Shown here: positions 35,912 to 46,482 of the stretch, in pieces
Layout of the letters: each line of letters begins with the position of its first letter
How positions within the stretch are numbered: the first letter of the stretch is position 1
Source: Ophiobolus disseminans
Lineage: Eukaryota > Ascomycota > Dothideomycetes > Pleosporales > Phaeosphaeriaceae
DNA length: 64,000 nucleotides
Direction: 5' to 3'
NCBI GenBank assembly: GCA_010093685.1
Contig: MU006233.1
Span: forward strand, 310,001 to 374,000
The notes under the pieces: model-generated
Databases searched by the model: none
What the model was told of the DNA's origin: nothing
The model's input: the letters and a program-made list of their open reading frames with translations, nothing else
Translations under genes and position numbers: made by a program

Positions 35912-37489
35912 CTACTTCTCACGCGGCGTCACCTTCAGGTACTGTGGTATCCTCGGCTTGTGTGCAGAATGGCGGTCGAAATCGATAGTTGGCGCTACGT
36001 CCATCCGCTTGCCACGCTTATCCTCGAGGTAGAAATCAAATGACGCAACAAAGTACGCAGTTATAATGTTTTGCTCGAGCTTTGCAAAGCGCATGCCCAC
36101 TAAACGATTATTAGCCTCGGTGCTTGAATGCGGAATTCTCAACGTACAGCACGGATGTCTTCCAACGCCCCAGCCAACAAACCCATGGATATCTTTCTTC
36201 TTGCCCTCAGCGCGCTCGGGCAGATATCGCGACGGATCCCACTTGTGTGGATCGCGATATACCTCAGGGTCGAGGTGGACGTCTCCTGTGGCGTATGTGA
36301 CGAATGCGTCAGGTGGTATGACCTCGTCACCGTTGCCGGTTGGAATAGCCTTGCCGCTGATATTTCGCCTCATCGCAGTACCGAGCAGGTTTAAGCGGAT
36401 GGAGTCGCGCAGACACATATCGACGATCGGAAATTCGGCTTCCCAAGCTTCGAGCGGGACATCGTCGAGTTGGAAGCGAAGGGCTGCGTTGGGATCTCGG
36501 GCGTATTTGGCTGCAGTATCGCGCACCTCCTCCTGCGTTCTGGCGAGCCATTCTGGAGAAGTCGCAAGATAGCACATAACCCATGCCGCATTGATGCCTG
36601 AGTTCAAGAGACCCGCAAAAAGCGACCCGACGATGAACTCGACGATCTTATAGGTCCTGTCACCTTGGTCCAGCATGTACTGTAGCGCATCGTCGCGTTT
36701 CTCGTCGCTTGCCGCGCGCTTTTTGATGATGTTTTCAATCAGAAAGAAAAGTCGCGCACCAGCATATGTCCGCTTCAAGACCGCTGGCGATGGGAACTTT
36801 GGAAACATAACCGACGTGGCGGTTGCGCTGCTATCGATCATCTCGAAGAGCCTTAGTGTCTCCTCTAGCACTTGCGGGTCGTCGGCTATCTCCTCTGCGC
36901 CCACCATGCGAATTGTCAGGCGAAAGACGACACGGTATAGACTGTCGAAGGGGTTGGTGGAGCCCTTGGGATCATTTCGAATCACCTCGATGGCTTCTTG
37001 CACGTCAGAGATTAGGGTCGGCAGCTTTCGGCGAAACTGCTCGTTCTTGAGTAGGTAGGTAAGTCGACGGCTGAAGTGGTTGTTCAGGTCATCGTCCTTG
37101 CCTGCACCGTCGTCGTGTGCCTGAACCTTGGGCGCCTGGCCAAACAGCACAGCGTAACCCTCGGCAAACCCCAGGTCTTTCGAATCGAAAAACAGCTGGC
37201 GACCTTTGTCACCTGACAACGCCACAATTGTATTTGACCCAGCATGGAAGGAGAAGTTGCCCGTTGCTGATTTCTCTCGCTGCCTCCTAAACCACGTCCA
37301 CCTCGATGTCCAGAAGCCAAAGGCACCTGTTATTGGCAGGTTGTCGCTGACCTCAGGCGGGGCATTTGTGGGCAGTCGGCGGGTGAAGGTGTTTATTATG
37401 GCATAGGTTACGAAGAGGATGCTTGATGCGACGAGGAGAATGAGAGTTGGGGAGGTGGACACGCGATCGAAGATGTCGAGGAGCGCCAT
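35912..37489 (-). CDS. Cytochrome P450 monooxygenase
   Basis: A membrane-anchored P450, 509 residues after splicing. Exon 1 is 37489-36148 and exon 2 is 36099-35912; the intron 36100-36147 is 48 bp (GTACGT, GCTAAT branch, TTTAG). The intron is a multiple of three and has no stop. Splicing it out restores WGVGRHPCLGMRFAKLEQNI, the heme-binding loop with its cysteine. Residues 15-33 form an N-terminal anchor helix. The I-helix reads FAGLLNSGINAAW, not the usual AGxDTT. The K-helix ExxR motif reads DSIR (residues 362-365), an unusual Glu-to-Asp change in a nearly invariant position. The PERF-like region is WDPSRYLPERAEG. The substrate is unknown. It lies inside the F-box array and far from the NRPS, so a shared pathway is only a guess. 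Confidence 0.92.
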   Translation of the reverse strand: MALLDIFDRVSTSPTLILLVASSILFVTYAIINTFTRRLPTNAPPEVSDNLPITGAFGFWTSRWTWFRRQREKSATGNFSFHAGSNTIVALSGDKGRQLFFDSKDLGFAEGYAVLFGQAPKVQAHDDGAGKDDDLNNHFSRRLTYLLKNEQFRRKLPTLISDVQEAIEVIRNDPKGSTNPFDSLYRVVFRLTIRMVGAEEIADDPQVLEETLRLFEMIDSSATATSVMFPKFPSPAVLKRTYAGARLFFLIENIIKKRAASDEKRDDALQYMLDQGDRTYKIVEFIVGSLFAGLLNSGINAAWVMCYLATSPEWLARTQEEVRDTAAKYARDPNAALRFQLDDVPLEAWEAEFPIVDMCLRDSIRLNLLGTAMRRNISGKAIPTGNGDEVIPPDAFVTYATGDVHLDPEVYRDPHKWDPSRYLPERAEGKKKDIHGFVGWGVGRHPCCTLRIPHSSTEANNRLVGMRFAKLEQNIITAYFVASFDFYLEDKRGKRMDVAPTIDFDRHSAHKPRIPQYLKVTPREK

Positions 37490-38422
37490 GTTGTCGATGA
37501 TGCTACCGCCGGGTGGTTGGTTTTATGCTACCTTGGTCTGAGCATTTATATCTGCCTATTAGTAAGGGAAGGGACGACTGTTAGCTACGATTAAGAGGGA
37601 AGGCACGGCTTGATACCAGGCACAAGCCGGACGCCAACGCGCTACGCGGGACACGATGTGCGGATGCAGCACGAGCCGCAAAGCTAATAAACAGCCCATA
37701 TTTGTCTGTGAACTGCATGCTCTTCATTGGTGGGCGGCGTGGCTGCCGTTGATGGTAGATTGTGATGGGTGTTGCGGAGACGATGTTTCCGGCCTGTCAA
37801 GCAGACGCCGTCATCGTTCACTAGCTTAGTGTGCCGCGTCGGTTGCGACTTCACCGAACTACACCAAGACCCTCCCACGCCCCCGTTTCGAATGTATGGA
37901 CAGTATGTAACTTTGGATGCGACAATTTGGCGACGTCGAGGCTTGTCTTTGCTACGCGGATGCTGCCCAAACGATTTTCATTTCACGAGGCTCACGTCGT
38001 GCAACCCTCGCTTACGCTTGCCGTGCATCTTCGCCATCCCAAGACACCTTTCGAAGCGACCTCCGAAGCGAGGTCGCTTAGGCGGTTTTGCAATGAAGAT
38101 CTTCCCTCGGCAGCACCCAGCTCCGGATTGATCGATCCCCGGCTCCACCTTGGGATTTGCTTAATTCAAGCAGCGCGGAACTTTACGCATATTGTTTCCC
38201 TTTTCAGTGCCGAATGCATGCGCCAATGGAAAAGGTCATTGCTGGACCATTGACTACATCGGGATGCTCACTCGCGAAGTGCTACAATGTGTGGCTCGGA
38301 AGGGACATTTCTACCTGAACGGTAGTTGTGGACATCTTAGGTAAGTCGTGAATGATGGGTATCCTAAGCTTTAACTTCCTCACATTTTCTATGCCCATCA
38401 TTCCATAAGCACTTCCTATCCT
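37490..38422. other. Spacer, 930 bp, upstream of the P450
   Basis: Holds the P450 promoter. Two overlapping plus-strand frames (37769-38253) show no motif and I do not call them genes. Confidence 0.5.
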
Positions 38423-38989
38423 TCAGCTCTCCTCCATTCCAAATGGACTCCAAGGCCCCGCCCCATCCAGAAATCGCAACATTGGCGACACTCTCGAACT
38501 CTGTCCATGTTTTGAGAACCCTTTCAGAAAGTCCAGGATATCTTTACTTCCATCAGCAACGTCGTTGTATCCTCCCCTGCCAGCGTCCACCGGATCGTTG
38601 TACTCAATCCTTCCTTGCTCGGTGAATTGAGCCCCCATGCAGGCCAAGTCTTCTTCTGTTCTTTTTATTGCCGCGCTTGTTCGTGGCTTAGTGGTTGTTG
38701 TAGGCATGTCGAATGTCGGCAGGTGCTGTTCGAACTTATGTGATTGTGCCTGTGGTCGGTAGAGACGTTGAAGCACAATTACTCCATCGGGTCGCTGGAC
38801 TGGTCTGTACTTGGTGCGCTTCTTCGGCTTAGCTTCATGTTGGATGGGCATGGTGATTGTGAGAGTTGCTGATTGAGAGATGTTGATGGTTGGTAAAATA
38901 GTAATATTTGTCTTTTTGTATGTAGAGGGAACGGGCGTAAGCATGGTGTACGGTTGTTGTCGCAAGTTGGAGGTGTTGTTGTATATCAC
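38423..38989 (-). CDS. Small basic/polar hypothetical protein
   Basis: ORF of 188 residues; the in-frame ATG at 38851 (MPIQHEAKPKKRTKYRPVQ, 142 residues) is a more credible start, because the part before it is low in complexity. The protein is hydrophilic with no signal peptide or membrane segment. A positively charged N-terminus is followed by a Thr-rich stretch, then TEEDLACMGAQFTEQGRIEY and DILDFLKGFSKHG. I do not recognise a family. Supporting points are the ordered change in composition along the chain and the lack of any better frame. It may be a lineage-specific gene or a chance ORF. Confidence 0.4.
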   Translation of the reverse strand: MIYNNTSNLRQQPYTMLTPVPSTYKKTNITILPTINISQSATLTITMPIQHEAKPKKRTKYRPVQRPDGVIVLQRLYRPQAQSHKFEQHLPTFDMPTTTTKPRTSAAIKRTEEDLACMGAQFTEQGRIEYNDPVDAGRGGYNDVADGSKDILDFLKGFSKHGQSSRVSPMLRFLDGAGPWSPFGMEES

Positions 38990-39991
38990 CGTCGATATAG
39001 TGTAATGGCGTCGCTATTGTAAGTCGATATTGTTGTTGTTAGACAATTGCTGTTGTTGTACTGGTTCGTGGTAGCGGAGTTAATGCCTCAATCAACAAGC
39101 GCACACACCTCCCCTTATACAACCTACCTCCACAATCCACAAAACCATTTGCACCTACCTCACAAGGCTATCGCAAAGTCCAGACCCCCTCATCTCGATC
39201 TCATGTTGACCGCAGCTCTCTTGTGACGCCCATACGATACCATGAGTGGGCCGCTTACACGTGCAGCGGCTATACACACCGCAAAATAGCTGCCTTGCGG
39301 GCCCCGATAACCCAGCGCACAGCACGACAGCATCTTCAAGCACGTCTCGAGCGCCGCGACGTCATCTTCGACATCGAGAACTGGCGTTCTAGACCCCTTG
39401 TGCGCCCTGACACCCGCGGCCCCTGCTGCGCATCGTCAGATTATGATGCGGGTGCGTCCATTCGCGATGCGGGCGTGGTGTTGCGCCTCAGCTGAAGCGC
39501 ACAGCCCCTGCGGATGTGATGTCATTGCGAGGCTTATCAGGCGTGATAGCACATGCTGGTGCGTGAGATGGTATTCTGGGGATTACGATAGACTAGGTTG
39601 GGATGGTCTAGACTTTCGACTGAAATTCGTAGGATGGTGGTGAGGCTGGGGTACGAGTAGCAGGTGAAAAGGGCGAGTGACGTCACAGCGCTAGCGTTAA
39701 AACCAGAGATGGGCGGACTGCACTTATCCACGTCAACAAGAAGTCTGCATACTTTATCATTTCAATATTCCTTGATGACTTCCAGTCACTTACCTAAACT
39801 ATGACCATAGATACCATCGCATTAGATTTCTCGTCCCGGCGTAGCATTACCATTCATTCGCGATAGATATTCGTGAATCTCCACCGGTTATCAAGACTCC
39901 TCTTCCACAAGCGATGGGGCATGGAAAAGATCTAGCAAGGTAGTGTTGGACAGACCTAACTTCATTGTGCTTCGAGCGTTTACAGCCATGG
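38990..39991. other. Spacer, 1 kb
   Basis: GTT/TTG-rich low-complexity DNA at 38990-39060, then unstructured sequence. Short frames only. Confidence 0.45.
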
Positions 39992-41259
39992 TCAAAATTC
40001 GCCGATGATTGAGTGTTGATCAAACCCCAGATCTTCCATCAGGTCAGTATTCTGCTCAAGGTGCTCAAGGCTGGTTGCAAGGAAGCGCTCAATCGTGCCA
40101 GCAAATTGTCCAGGCAACGGATTGGTCGGTGTTGCCTGAACCATGTCCTTCGAGACACCGATATTGAGCTTGGCGTTACCAAACGTTGTCATGAGGACGA
40201 TATCTGAGCGCTTCCATCCTCGTATGATTGCCAGCATTTGCTGAGCTATCGGTCGATTCAAACAGATGTCATAGGTGGCTGAATTGAGGTTCATCGTGAA
40301 CTGCAACTCCATCTGCTGCAGATTCGGCACTGCTTGCTGTAATCTGCGGAACCAGATGACATCGTCAATGCGGAAATAGCCGGATATTAAGAAACATACT
40401 GACTCCAAAGACTTCGGTAAGACTGTCCTAGGATCAGAGAAGCCGATTTCATGATCTCGTGAGGGTCCGAAGTTGTCGGTGGTCTTTACCGGTTGACGTC
40501 CGATTCGCCCGAATGGTACAGTAAGGCGCTTCAACTGGTCGAACCCAGCAAGGCTGATGTAGGTGCCATCCTGGACCAACATAAACGGTTTCGTGTTCAA
40601 GTCCGTCGTTTCGTGCACCACCTCCAAGGTTTTCAATCGAGACTGGACAAACATGCGTATTGAGCGTGCCCCTGAACCCGAGCTTCCCACTCAGTCTCAC
40701 TATCGTTTGCGAACAGATACTTCATGAACTCAATGCAATCGAGGCTGTTTGTAGTCAGAGACAGTGACTGCAGCCATGGCGAAAGGCCAATGATCACTGC
40801 CATTGCCACGAATGGGAGGCCCGAGGAAAATGCCATCTCGTCAACGGTCTGAACTTGAGTTCCCGGAAAACCCCGAGTCATTATATCTTGACAAGTATCC
40901 CATATCTCCTGAGGGACCTCTTTACTCTCCTACATAGGATCGTGTTCGAGACGTCTAAGCATGGTCTTGGTGCAGCTACCCAAGCGCATATGGGTAAAGG
41001 CTTTGGCGAGGACTGGGCGGTCTTGGAGGGTTCTCATGAGTTTCCAGATATTTAGCGGCGGCAGTGTTGCAGTTCGCAAGAGCGCTTCCTGGCTGATTGA
41101 GCGCAGCTGGAGGCACGTGAGCGAGAGACCGAGGATTCCATGGACATCAGTATTCGATCCAATGTCGAGGAGAAGCTCGCTAGGGAGTTGTTCGAGCCCA
41201 GTCATCGAGTGGATAGAGTGTGTGGTGGTGCTTGAGAGGTTGTATGCGATGCAACTCAC
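39992..41259 (-). pseudogene. F-box protein pseudogene 5
   Basis: Begins near 41259 (the ATG of MTGLEQLPSELLLDIGSNTD is a better start). The F-box is complete, with LSLTCLQLRSISQEALLRTA and LPPLNIWKLMRTLQDRPVL. The frame hits TAG at 40932-40930 after LEHDPM and continues in the same frame with ESKEVPQEIWDTCQDIM to about 40690. There the homologous reading (ARSIRMFVQSRLKTLEVVHE) is in another frame, which stays open to 39992. It contains FDQLKRLTVPFGRI and LPKSLESVCFLISGYFRI, matching the family. One stop and one frameshift. Its closest local relatives by block order are pseudogenes 3 and 4. Confidence 0.75.
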
Positions 41260-41526
41260 ACGGTTGAGGCGCGCGTAAATACAATTGTAGGGCTAGGGTG
41301 GTGTAGGCCAATGTCAGGAAGGGTCCACACCGGAAGAGCCGCACCTTCCCGCCTTCAATCACTGGCAATAGCGTTGCTCTTGGCATGGTTACTCACCTCA
41401 AATCGATGACCCCTTTCGACATAGCTCGCCACACCCACTTCGCCTATCAACATCGCACCCATTCGTTACAGGTGTTTCACAACAATAACCACAGTATCGC
41501 AAAGGCGAAACAGTTCTCCCCCAACC

Positions 41527-42873
41527 ATGTCGCGGTCGAACTGGCGGCACTCAACATTCGTCATGATAGTGATAGCTCCGACAAATAGTGGGGCGCGGAC
41601 AACGAACAATCCTGGCAGTAGCGGCCTCACTACTCTCCAGAACGAACTTCTTCACCAGATCATTGGCTACCTCCTACCTATTGAGGAGATTCAAAAAGCC
41701 GATGGATACGGAACATCTGCGGAGAACACAGAAACCGGACTGGAGCCTGATGTACGCCGGCGCCAGGCACTCGCAGCTCGAGTCGGAATTCTGCTAGATC
41801 TCGCGAGATCATGTAGGCGACTACTACCTGTGGTTCAAGAAGCTCTATATATCTCCGTATCGCTCCCTCAGCTTCGACAAAGCTCAGTCAAGGATACACG
41901 TCAACCTTGGCCTCTCGCCAACTTCCTCCGTACCGTGATCCGCTGTCCAGATCTTGCCGCTCGCGTGCGTAATCTTGCGGGATGGTTGTGGAAAGGAAAT
42001 GCAGCGGATCAAGACAGGCTTGTTGACCGAGAATATCACATTTGCGGGTGCTGGGAATGTTTGCAGATGCTCAATACTGCCGTCAAAAATTTGCGGTTGA
42101 CAAATTCTGATACAGCAAGTTGGATGGAGAGTTTGCGTCGCCCCACGGAAGCCATGGTCTGCAGCTTGGTTTTGGCCGCTTTGCCTAATCTCAAGTCCGT
42201 CTCCCTATACGCAAAACGTTATCCTGGGCATGATGGTACTCGTGAGAACGCAAAGCTACCTTATACGACTGCGTATCGCTCGGATGCGGAGGAAATGTTA
42301 TGCTTGACGCAAGGTCTGGCAAGCACGCGCATCAAAGAGCTTACTTTCTTATGCCATCTGAATGGCTTACACACTGTGCACGACTTCCGAGCCTCGTTGT
42401 ACTGGCGGTCGATTTGTTCGGCCCCAGTCCGTTTGTTACCATCGGCGAAGGGAGCTTTCGCAACGTCAATACGCTAAAAATTCACGGGGTCGAGGACGGT
42501 TGTACCTACCGAAGCAGAAACGACTACGATTGGAAGACTTCCCTGCTGTTCAAAGGTCTTCCCAATCTGCGGACCATCGAAAATTGAATTTCCCGAGGCA
42601 GTGAGTGCATGCGACATACCCTCTCGCGTGATGACAGTCGGTATGCGTCCCGCAGGTCAGGCGTCGTTGACTTGGGTTCCCGACTATTTGGAAAAGGTTC
42701 AAGGCGCAGTATCCTTGAATCTCATCGTCGTGCACTGGCCTGACAATAAGATCATACTCAAGACCTGGCGTAGCACCGACCTCGATCCGTTACGACAGGC
42801 CGGTATTGAAATAGTGTTTATGTGGCGCGGTCAACTTCAAAAGATGTTGGAAGGGCCGCGGTATTTGTGGTGA
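41527..42873 (+). pseudogene. F-box protein pseudogene 6 (paralogue of gene A)
   Basis: A degraded copy of the intact gene at 29530-30849. Shared blocks: LLHQIIGYLLPIEEIQKADG (F-box start with the same insert position), REYHICGCWECLQML (Cys cluster), SLRRPTEAMVCSLVLAALPN, LTQGLASTRIKELTFLCHLN, LFGPSPFVTIGEGSFRNVNT and a tail with IEIVFMWRGQLQKMLEGPRY. The frame shifts near 42385, after LNGLHTVHD, and again near 42585, just before FPEAVSACDIPSRVMTVGM. No introns with good ends explain either. Residues 1-30 are atypical, so the exact start is uncertain. An inactive duplicate. Confidence 0.75.
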
Positions 42874-43506
42874 TAACACTTTGATTGGAACGGGAAGCTG
42901 TCGGCGACATCTCGTTGTCGACTTCTGGAATGATGAATTTAAGGAATTGTCAGGATTCCGAATTAAACAAGTCAACACATTGTCCCTCACATGTATGGCG
43001 ACCATAAGTGGCAGGTTTCTTGGGAACAGGTTTACTCACTCCGCACGAGTATGACTTTGCACAAAAGCTATATTAGGCGGCTGATAAGTTGTTCTTCTAG
43101 TGATGTCTTGAATGAAAAACGGTCAGCTTATATACATCCAAAGGCACCGTTCGAGTGAAGCCTCTGCCACACGTGCCTGTTCAAGGTTGTAACGGTTTGG
43201 GCTCTGCCCAGACCTACTTTAGTACGAGTTGGGATAGCTCATGTATGGTCATGTATATAAGCAGGTCTGCCCACCTCAGATAGTCAATTCAGCGCAGTCC
43301 TCCCCTTCTCCACGTACCGTCACAAAGGTGATTGTGTGAAGAGGGGAAATACCTGGCTCGAAATGGCACAAGGTGATTCCTGGGTGATACTTTCACAGAC
43401 GTATATCTCGACCTCTCTCCACTAGAAACATCTAGTGTGTCTCACCCGCTATCATGTTAGCGCTTTACAACACGAGTCTTCTCAACTATCAACTACACAA
43501 CTCGTC
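42874..43506. other. Spacer before F-box pseudogene 7
   Basis: About 630 bp. A TATATAA box at 43254-43260 lies about 250 bp before the presumed start at 43507; otherwise nothing recognised. Confidence 0.4.
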
Positions 43507-44834
43507 ATGAAAAGCATAGCCAGTCTCGATTCCGCAAGTCAAAACGCAGGAATGCTGAAGTTACCAGACGAGCTTCTCATTCTCATCGCGTACTACCTTG
43601 TAGAAGCACCGCTTTATGACCGCAACGCATATGCTGCTCTCACATCGCTCGCTATGGCCCATCCGCGATTCACAAACGTTGTTAGAGAGACCTTGCAGCA
43701 GACGAGCAGCCCGTACGTTCCGCTATGCAAAACACATGCGCTCTTACGAACTCTAATGGACTTTCCTTAATGTGCTGAAAAGATAACTAGTTTGGAGATT
43801 ACAAACTTTGTCTCCAAAGACGCGCCCGCGGACAACTTCTCCACAGTTGTCCAGCATATTGTACCTGACGGAAAGGCTGCGTGGCGCGATCAGGCACAAA
43901 ATGACATCGAATCCGGCGGTCCGGGAATCTACTCAATCATCAAAAAGCTCTCTAGCGTACCGTCGCGCCTCTTTGATATCACCTTCGACGACAAGTTTCG
44001 CAAGGAGTGCATACGAAGGATTGGCCAGTCGAAGTTGGAAACGAAGGACAAACAGAAATGAAAGCCGCTCTGCTGAAAGGCCACAACGCAGCCTTCCTAG
44101 CATATCTGTTATCGATGCTACCAAACCTTTCTGTCCTCCTCCTCGGCTCCGGCCATGCCCTGCACTATCCGATGCTATTCGATATCGCATTGCTGGAATC
44201 TCAGAAAGCCGAAAGGGAAATTATTTCAATCCATCACTCGAGCGAGCTGTATGAGATGGTTATACAAGAGTCATACCTGTGCCATATTTTCAACGACCTC
44301 TGTTCTAGACTCGAGACCCTGGCTAAGCCCGTGGTCTTTGACAACATGGGCATCCGAAACCACGCTATCGTTCAGACACCGCTCAGCAGCATGTCCTCTC
44401 TGGCGCACTTGGTCATCCCAGCAAAGTCGAAACCTTACTGGGTCGAACTTGCTCACTTCCCGCAGTCGCTCCAGCGCATCAGCATCTGTGATGCGACGGA
44501 AGTAATGGACGAGCAGATTCTCGAATTTATGTCGGATATCTACCAAGCGCCAGATATCAGATTCCAATACCTAGAATCGATTGAGATTCTCTATCCCGAT
44601 GGGAAACAGAGTGTCTTTGAGGAAGAACTCGTCGATGAGGCGGAGTCGGCGGGTATAGAATTGAACGCTCAACACCCTAAAGGCGCATTGACAGCAGCGG
44701 AGGTCGGCGGGCAAGTTTGGAAGCTGCAACCGCAGGAATTGGAAGAGCTGGTTGAAGAGAATGCAAGTCAAAGGCACGTACTGACTTATGCTGGACATTG
44801 GTGTCGGAGCACGGAAAAGCAGGATCAAGGATGA
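43507..44834 (+). pseudogene. F-box protein pseudogene 7
   Basis: Starts MKSIASLDSASQNAGMLKLP. The F-box MLKLPDELLILIAYYLVE and LAMAHPRFTNVVRETLQ is complete. After LRTLMDFP comes TAA at 43768-43770, and the same frame goes on with CAEKITSLEITNFVSKD. The stop is best explained as CAA to TAA (C-to-T at CpA). Near 44030 the reading shifts to the frame with LLKGHNAAFLAYLLSMLPNL, which is open to 44834 and has HFPQSLQRISICDATEVMDE, aligned with LFPPTLEVLKISEATEYTP of intact gene B. The restored size would be about 440 residues. One stop plus one frameshift. Confidence 0.75.
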
Positions 44835-45743
44835 AACGTGCGGCGACCCGGCATTAAATGTTGGTTTGCTTGAGCTGGCGTAAGGAGTTTCAATATGAGG
44901 TGTGAAACAGGTGAAAAAGGTCGAAAACACGATGAATTTTCCATCGCAAAAGGTTCCCCAGGTTCGGATGAACTTGCCGTGGAGAATAACACGCAAAGCG
45001 CACGGTGCACTGACGAAAACCATCAATCGGTTACAATGACGTCCTTCCATCATACTGAGAGCTCTCCCGATCTGGCTAGCATACCTAGGTACCAAATTGT
45101 AACAGCTATCAGAGCTCTTTGCCTCGATGCTCTCTTACCTATTGCGAGGCGACCGGCATATGATGTTCGAAGCCACCAACACGCCTGTAGGCAAGTGAAT
45201 GACTACAGTCGTACTGACATCATCTAGATACTCGAAGACGTCGCGGCCACGATTCCCGCAGCTTTTTTATAGATAAACTGAGACTCTCTTGTACGTCGAC
45301 TGATTGCCACTTGCCTAGATGGATACCAACAGCAACACCTATTCGCAACGACGCCTTCACACCGGTACTCGAAACGTCCCCAGTACCCCAGTATACGATT
45401 CAGGATTGCATTCGAACATGCACAAAACCAATCTCGCCTTTTCGGTGCTTCAACCGGCTACGCTACGGAAGAGATCCCACATCCTGCTTACCTAATCCAG
45501 GTATCGGGCACGACTTACCGAATGCAGGCAAGTACAACGCGTTGCAGTGCCGCACCGGTAACGGAACCGAAGTCGCCATAAGCTTTATCTATCTATTAAA
45601 GAGTGACAATGCCCATATAAGAGTAAGAGTATCTTGAATTGCATACTTCTCTTCGCAAAAGTAAATAATACCTAGCTACAAAAGTAAGTACTTCTCAATC
45701 TGAGCTTGAACTTGGAAATGTTATATAGTTTGTAACGTACCTA
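44835..45743. other. Spacer, 900 bp, right border of the F-box array
   Basis: Unstructured short frames (for example 45311-45637). AT-rich at 45600-45740. No gene called. Confidence 0.45.
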
Positions 45744-46209
45744 GTGTCTGAAAATCTAGTCCCCCTCACCATCATCAAAGGCGCAGGCCACGAATTCATT
45801 CCCCTCCCCAAGGACGAAAATGCAACCGTAGCCGACTTCCACTCGCAAGCCCCCCTCCCCCACAGCACTTCAACCCCCTCCTAACATCCACAGAATCCGC
45901 ACCCAAACCTCCGACTCACCCTCATACCTCACATCCGGTTTCTATAAGATCGAAGCCGGCCCCTCGCGGCCCGCGCATTACACCTTCGAGGAGACAAAGT
46001 ATGTTCTGAGCGGGCAGATTGACGTTTTGGATGTTGCGACAGGGATTCAGCATCGCCTTGTGCCGGGCGACTTTGCGTTCTTTCATGTTGGGTCGAAAGT
46101 TGAGTTTTCGACGCAGTCGAGTGGGATGGCGTTTTATGCGGTGACGAGGCCGGTCAAGACGCCGCACCCGAACTTGAAGGGGCGCGAGGAGGCGAAGTCG
46201 AAATTGTAA
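45744..46209 (+). pseudogene. EutQ-like cupin, start and frame damaged
   Basis: A single-domain cupin (beta-barrel) of the EutQ/ethanolamine-utilisation-like type. The N-terminal part reads GTG-encoded (V)SENLVPLTIIKGAGHEF, then PLPKDENATVADFHS. The main cupin body is in another frame from about 45880: SDSPSYLTSGFYKIEAGPS, HYTFEETKYVLSGQIDVLD, HRLVPGDFAFFHVGSKVEF and AFYAVTRPVKTPHPNLKG, ending at 46209. The expected ATG is GTG, and a one-base shift near 45870 is needed to join the parts. A CTAAC...CACAG acceptor-like string lies at the break, but no donor gives the right phase. It is either a pseudogene or an intron I cannot resolve. Substrate unknown. Confidence 0.5.
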
Positions 46210-46482
46210 ACGACGGATTGGTTATGAGGACTCGTGTAGAGGGCGGAGAGAAAAAGTGGGCGGAGTTCAAAATGGAGGCAACCAAAGCGCTAATAACTTG
46301 ATGCACCCCTGATGTTCGGTCGTGGAAATACGAACATCTTTTACACGATTACTACACAGCAATTCCCAACAGACCTCGTACTCGTATCATCAAACCCATA
46401 GCTTCCACTATCATGGAACTTCACACACTCCCACATTTCACCCATCACTTAGCCCCTCGATTCCCCCAAACCTCTCCCCGAC

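Noticed and set aside
45311..45637. 108-residue ORF in the 900-bp spacer
   Set aside because: No homology signal or regular structure; near-random composition.
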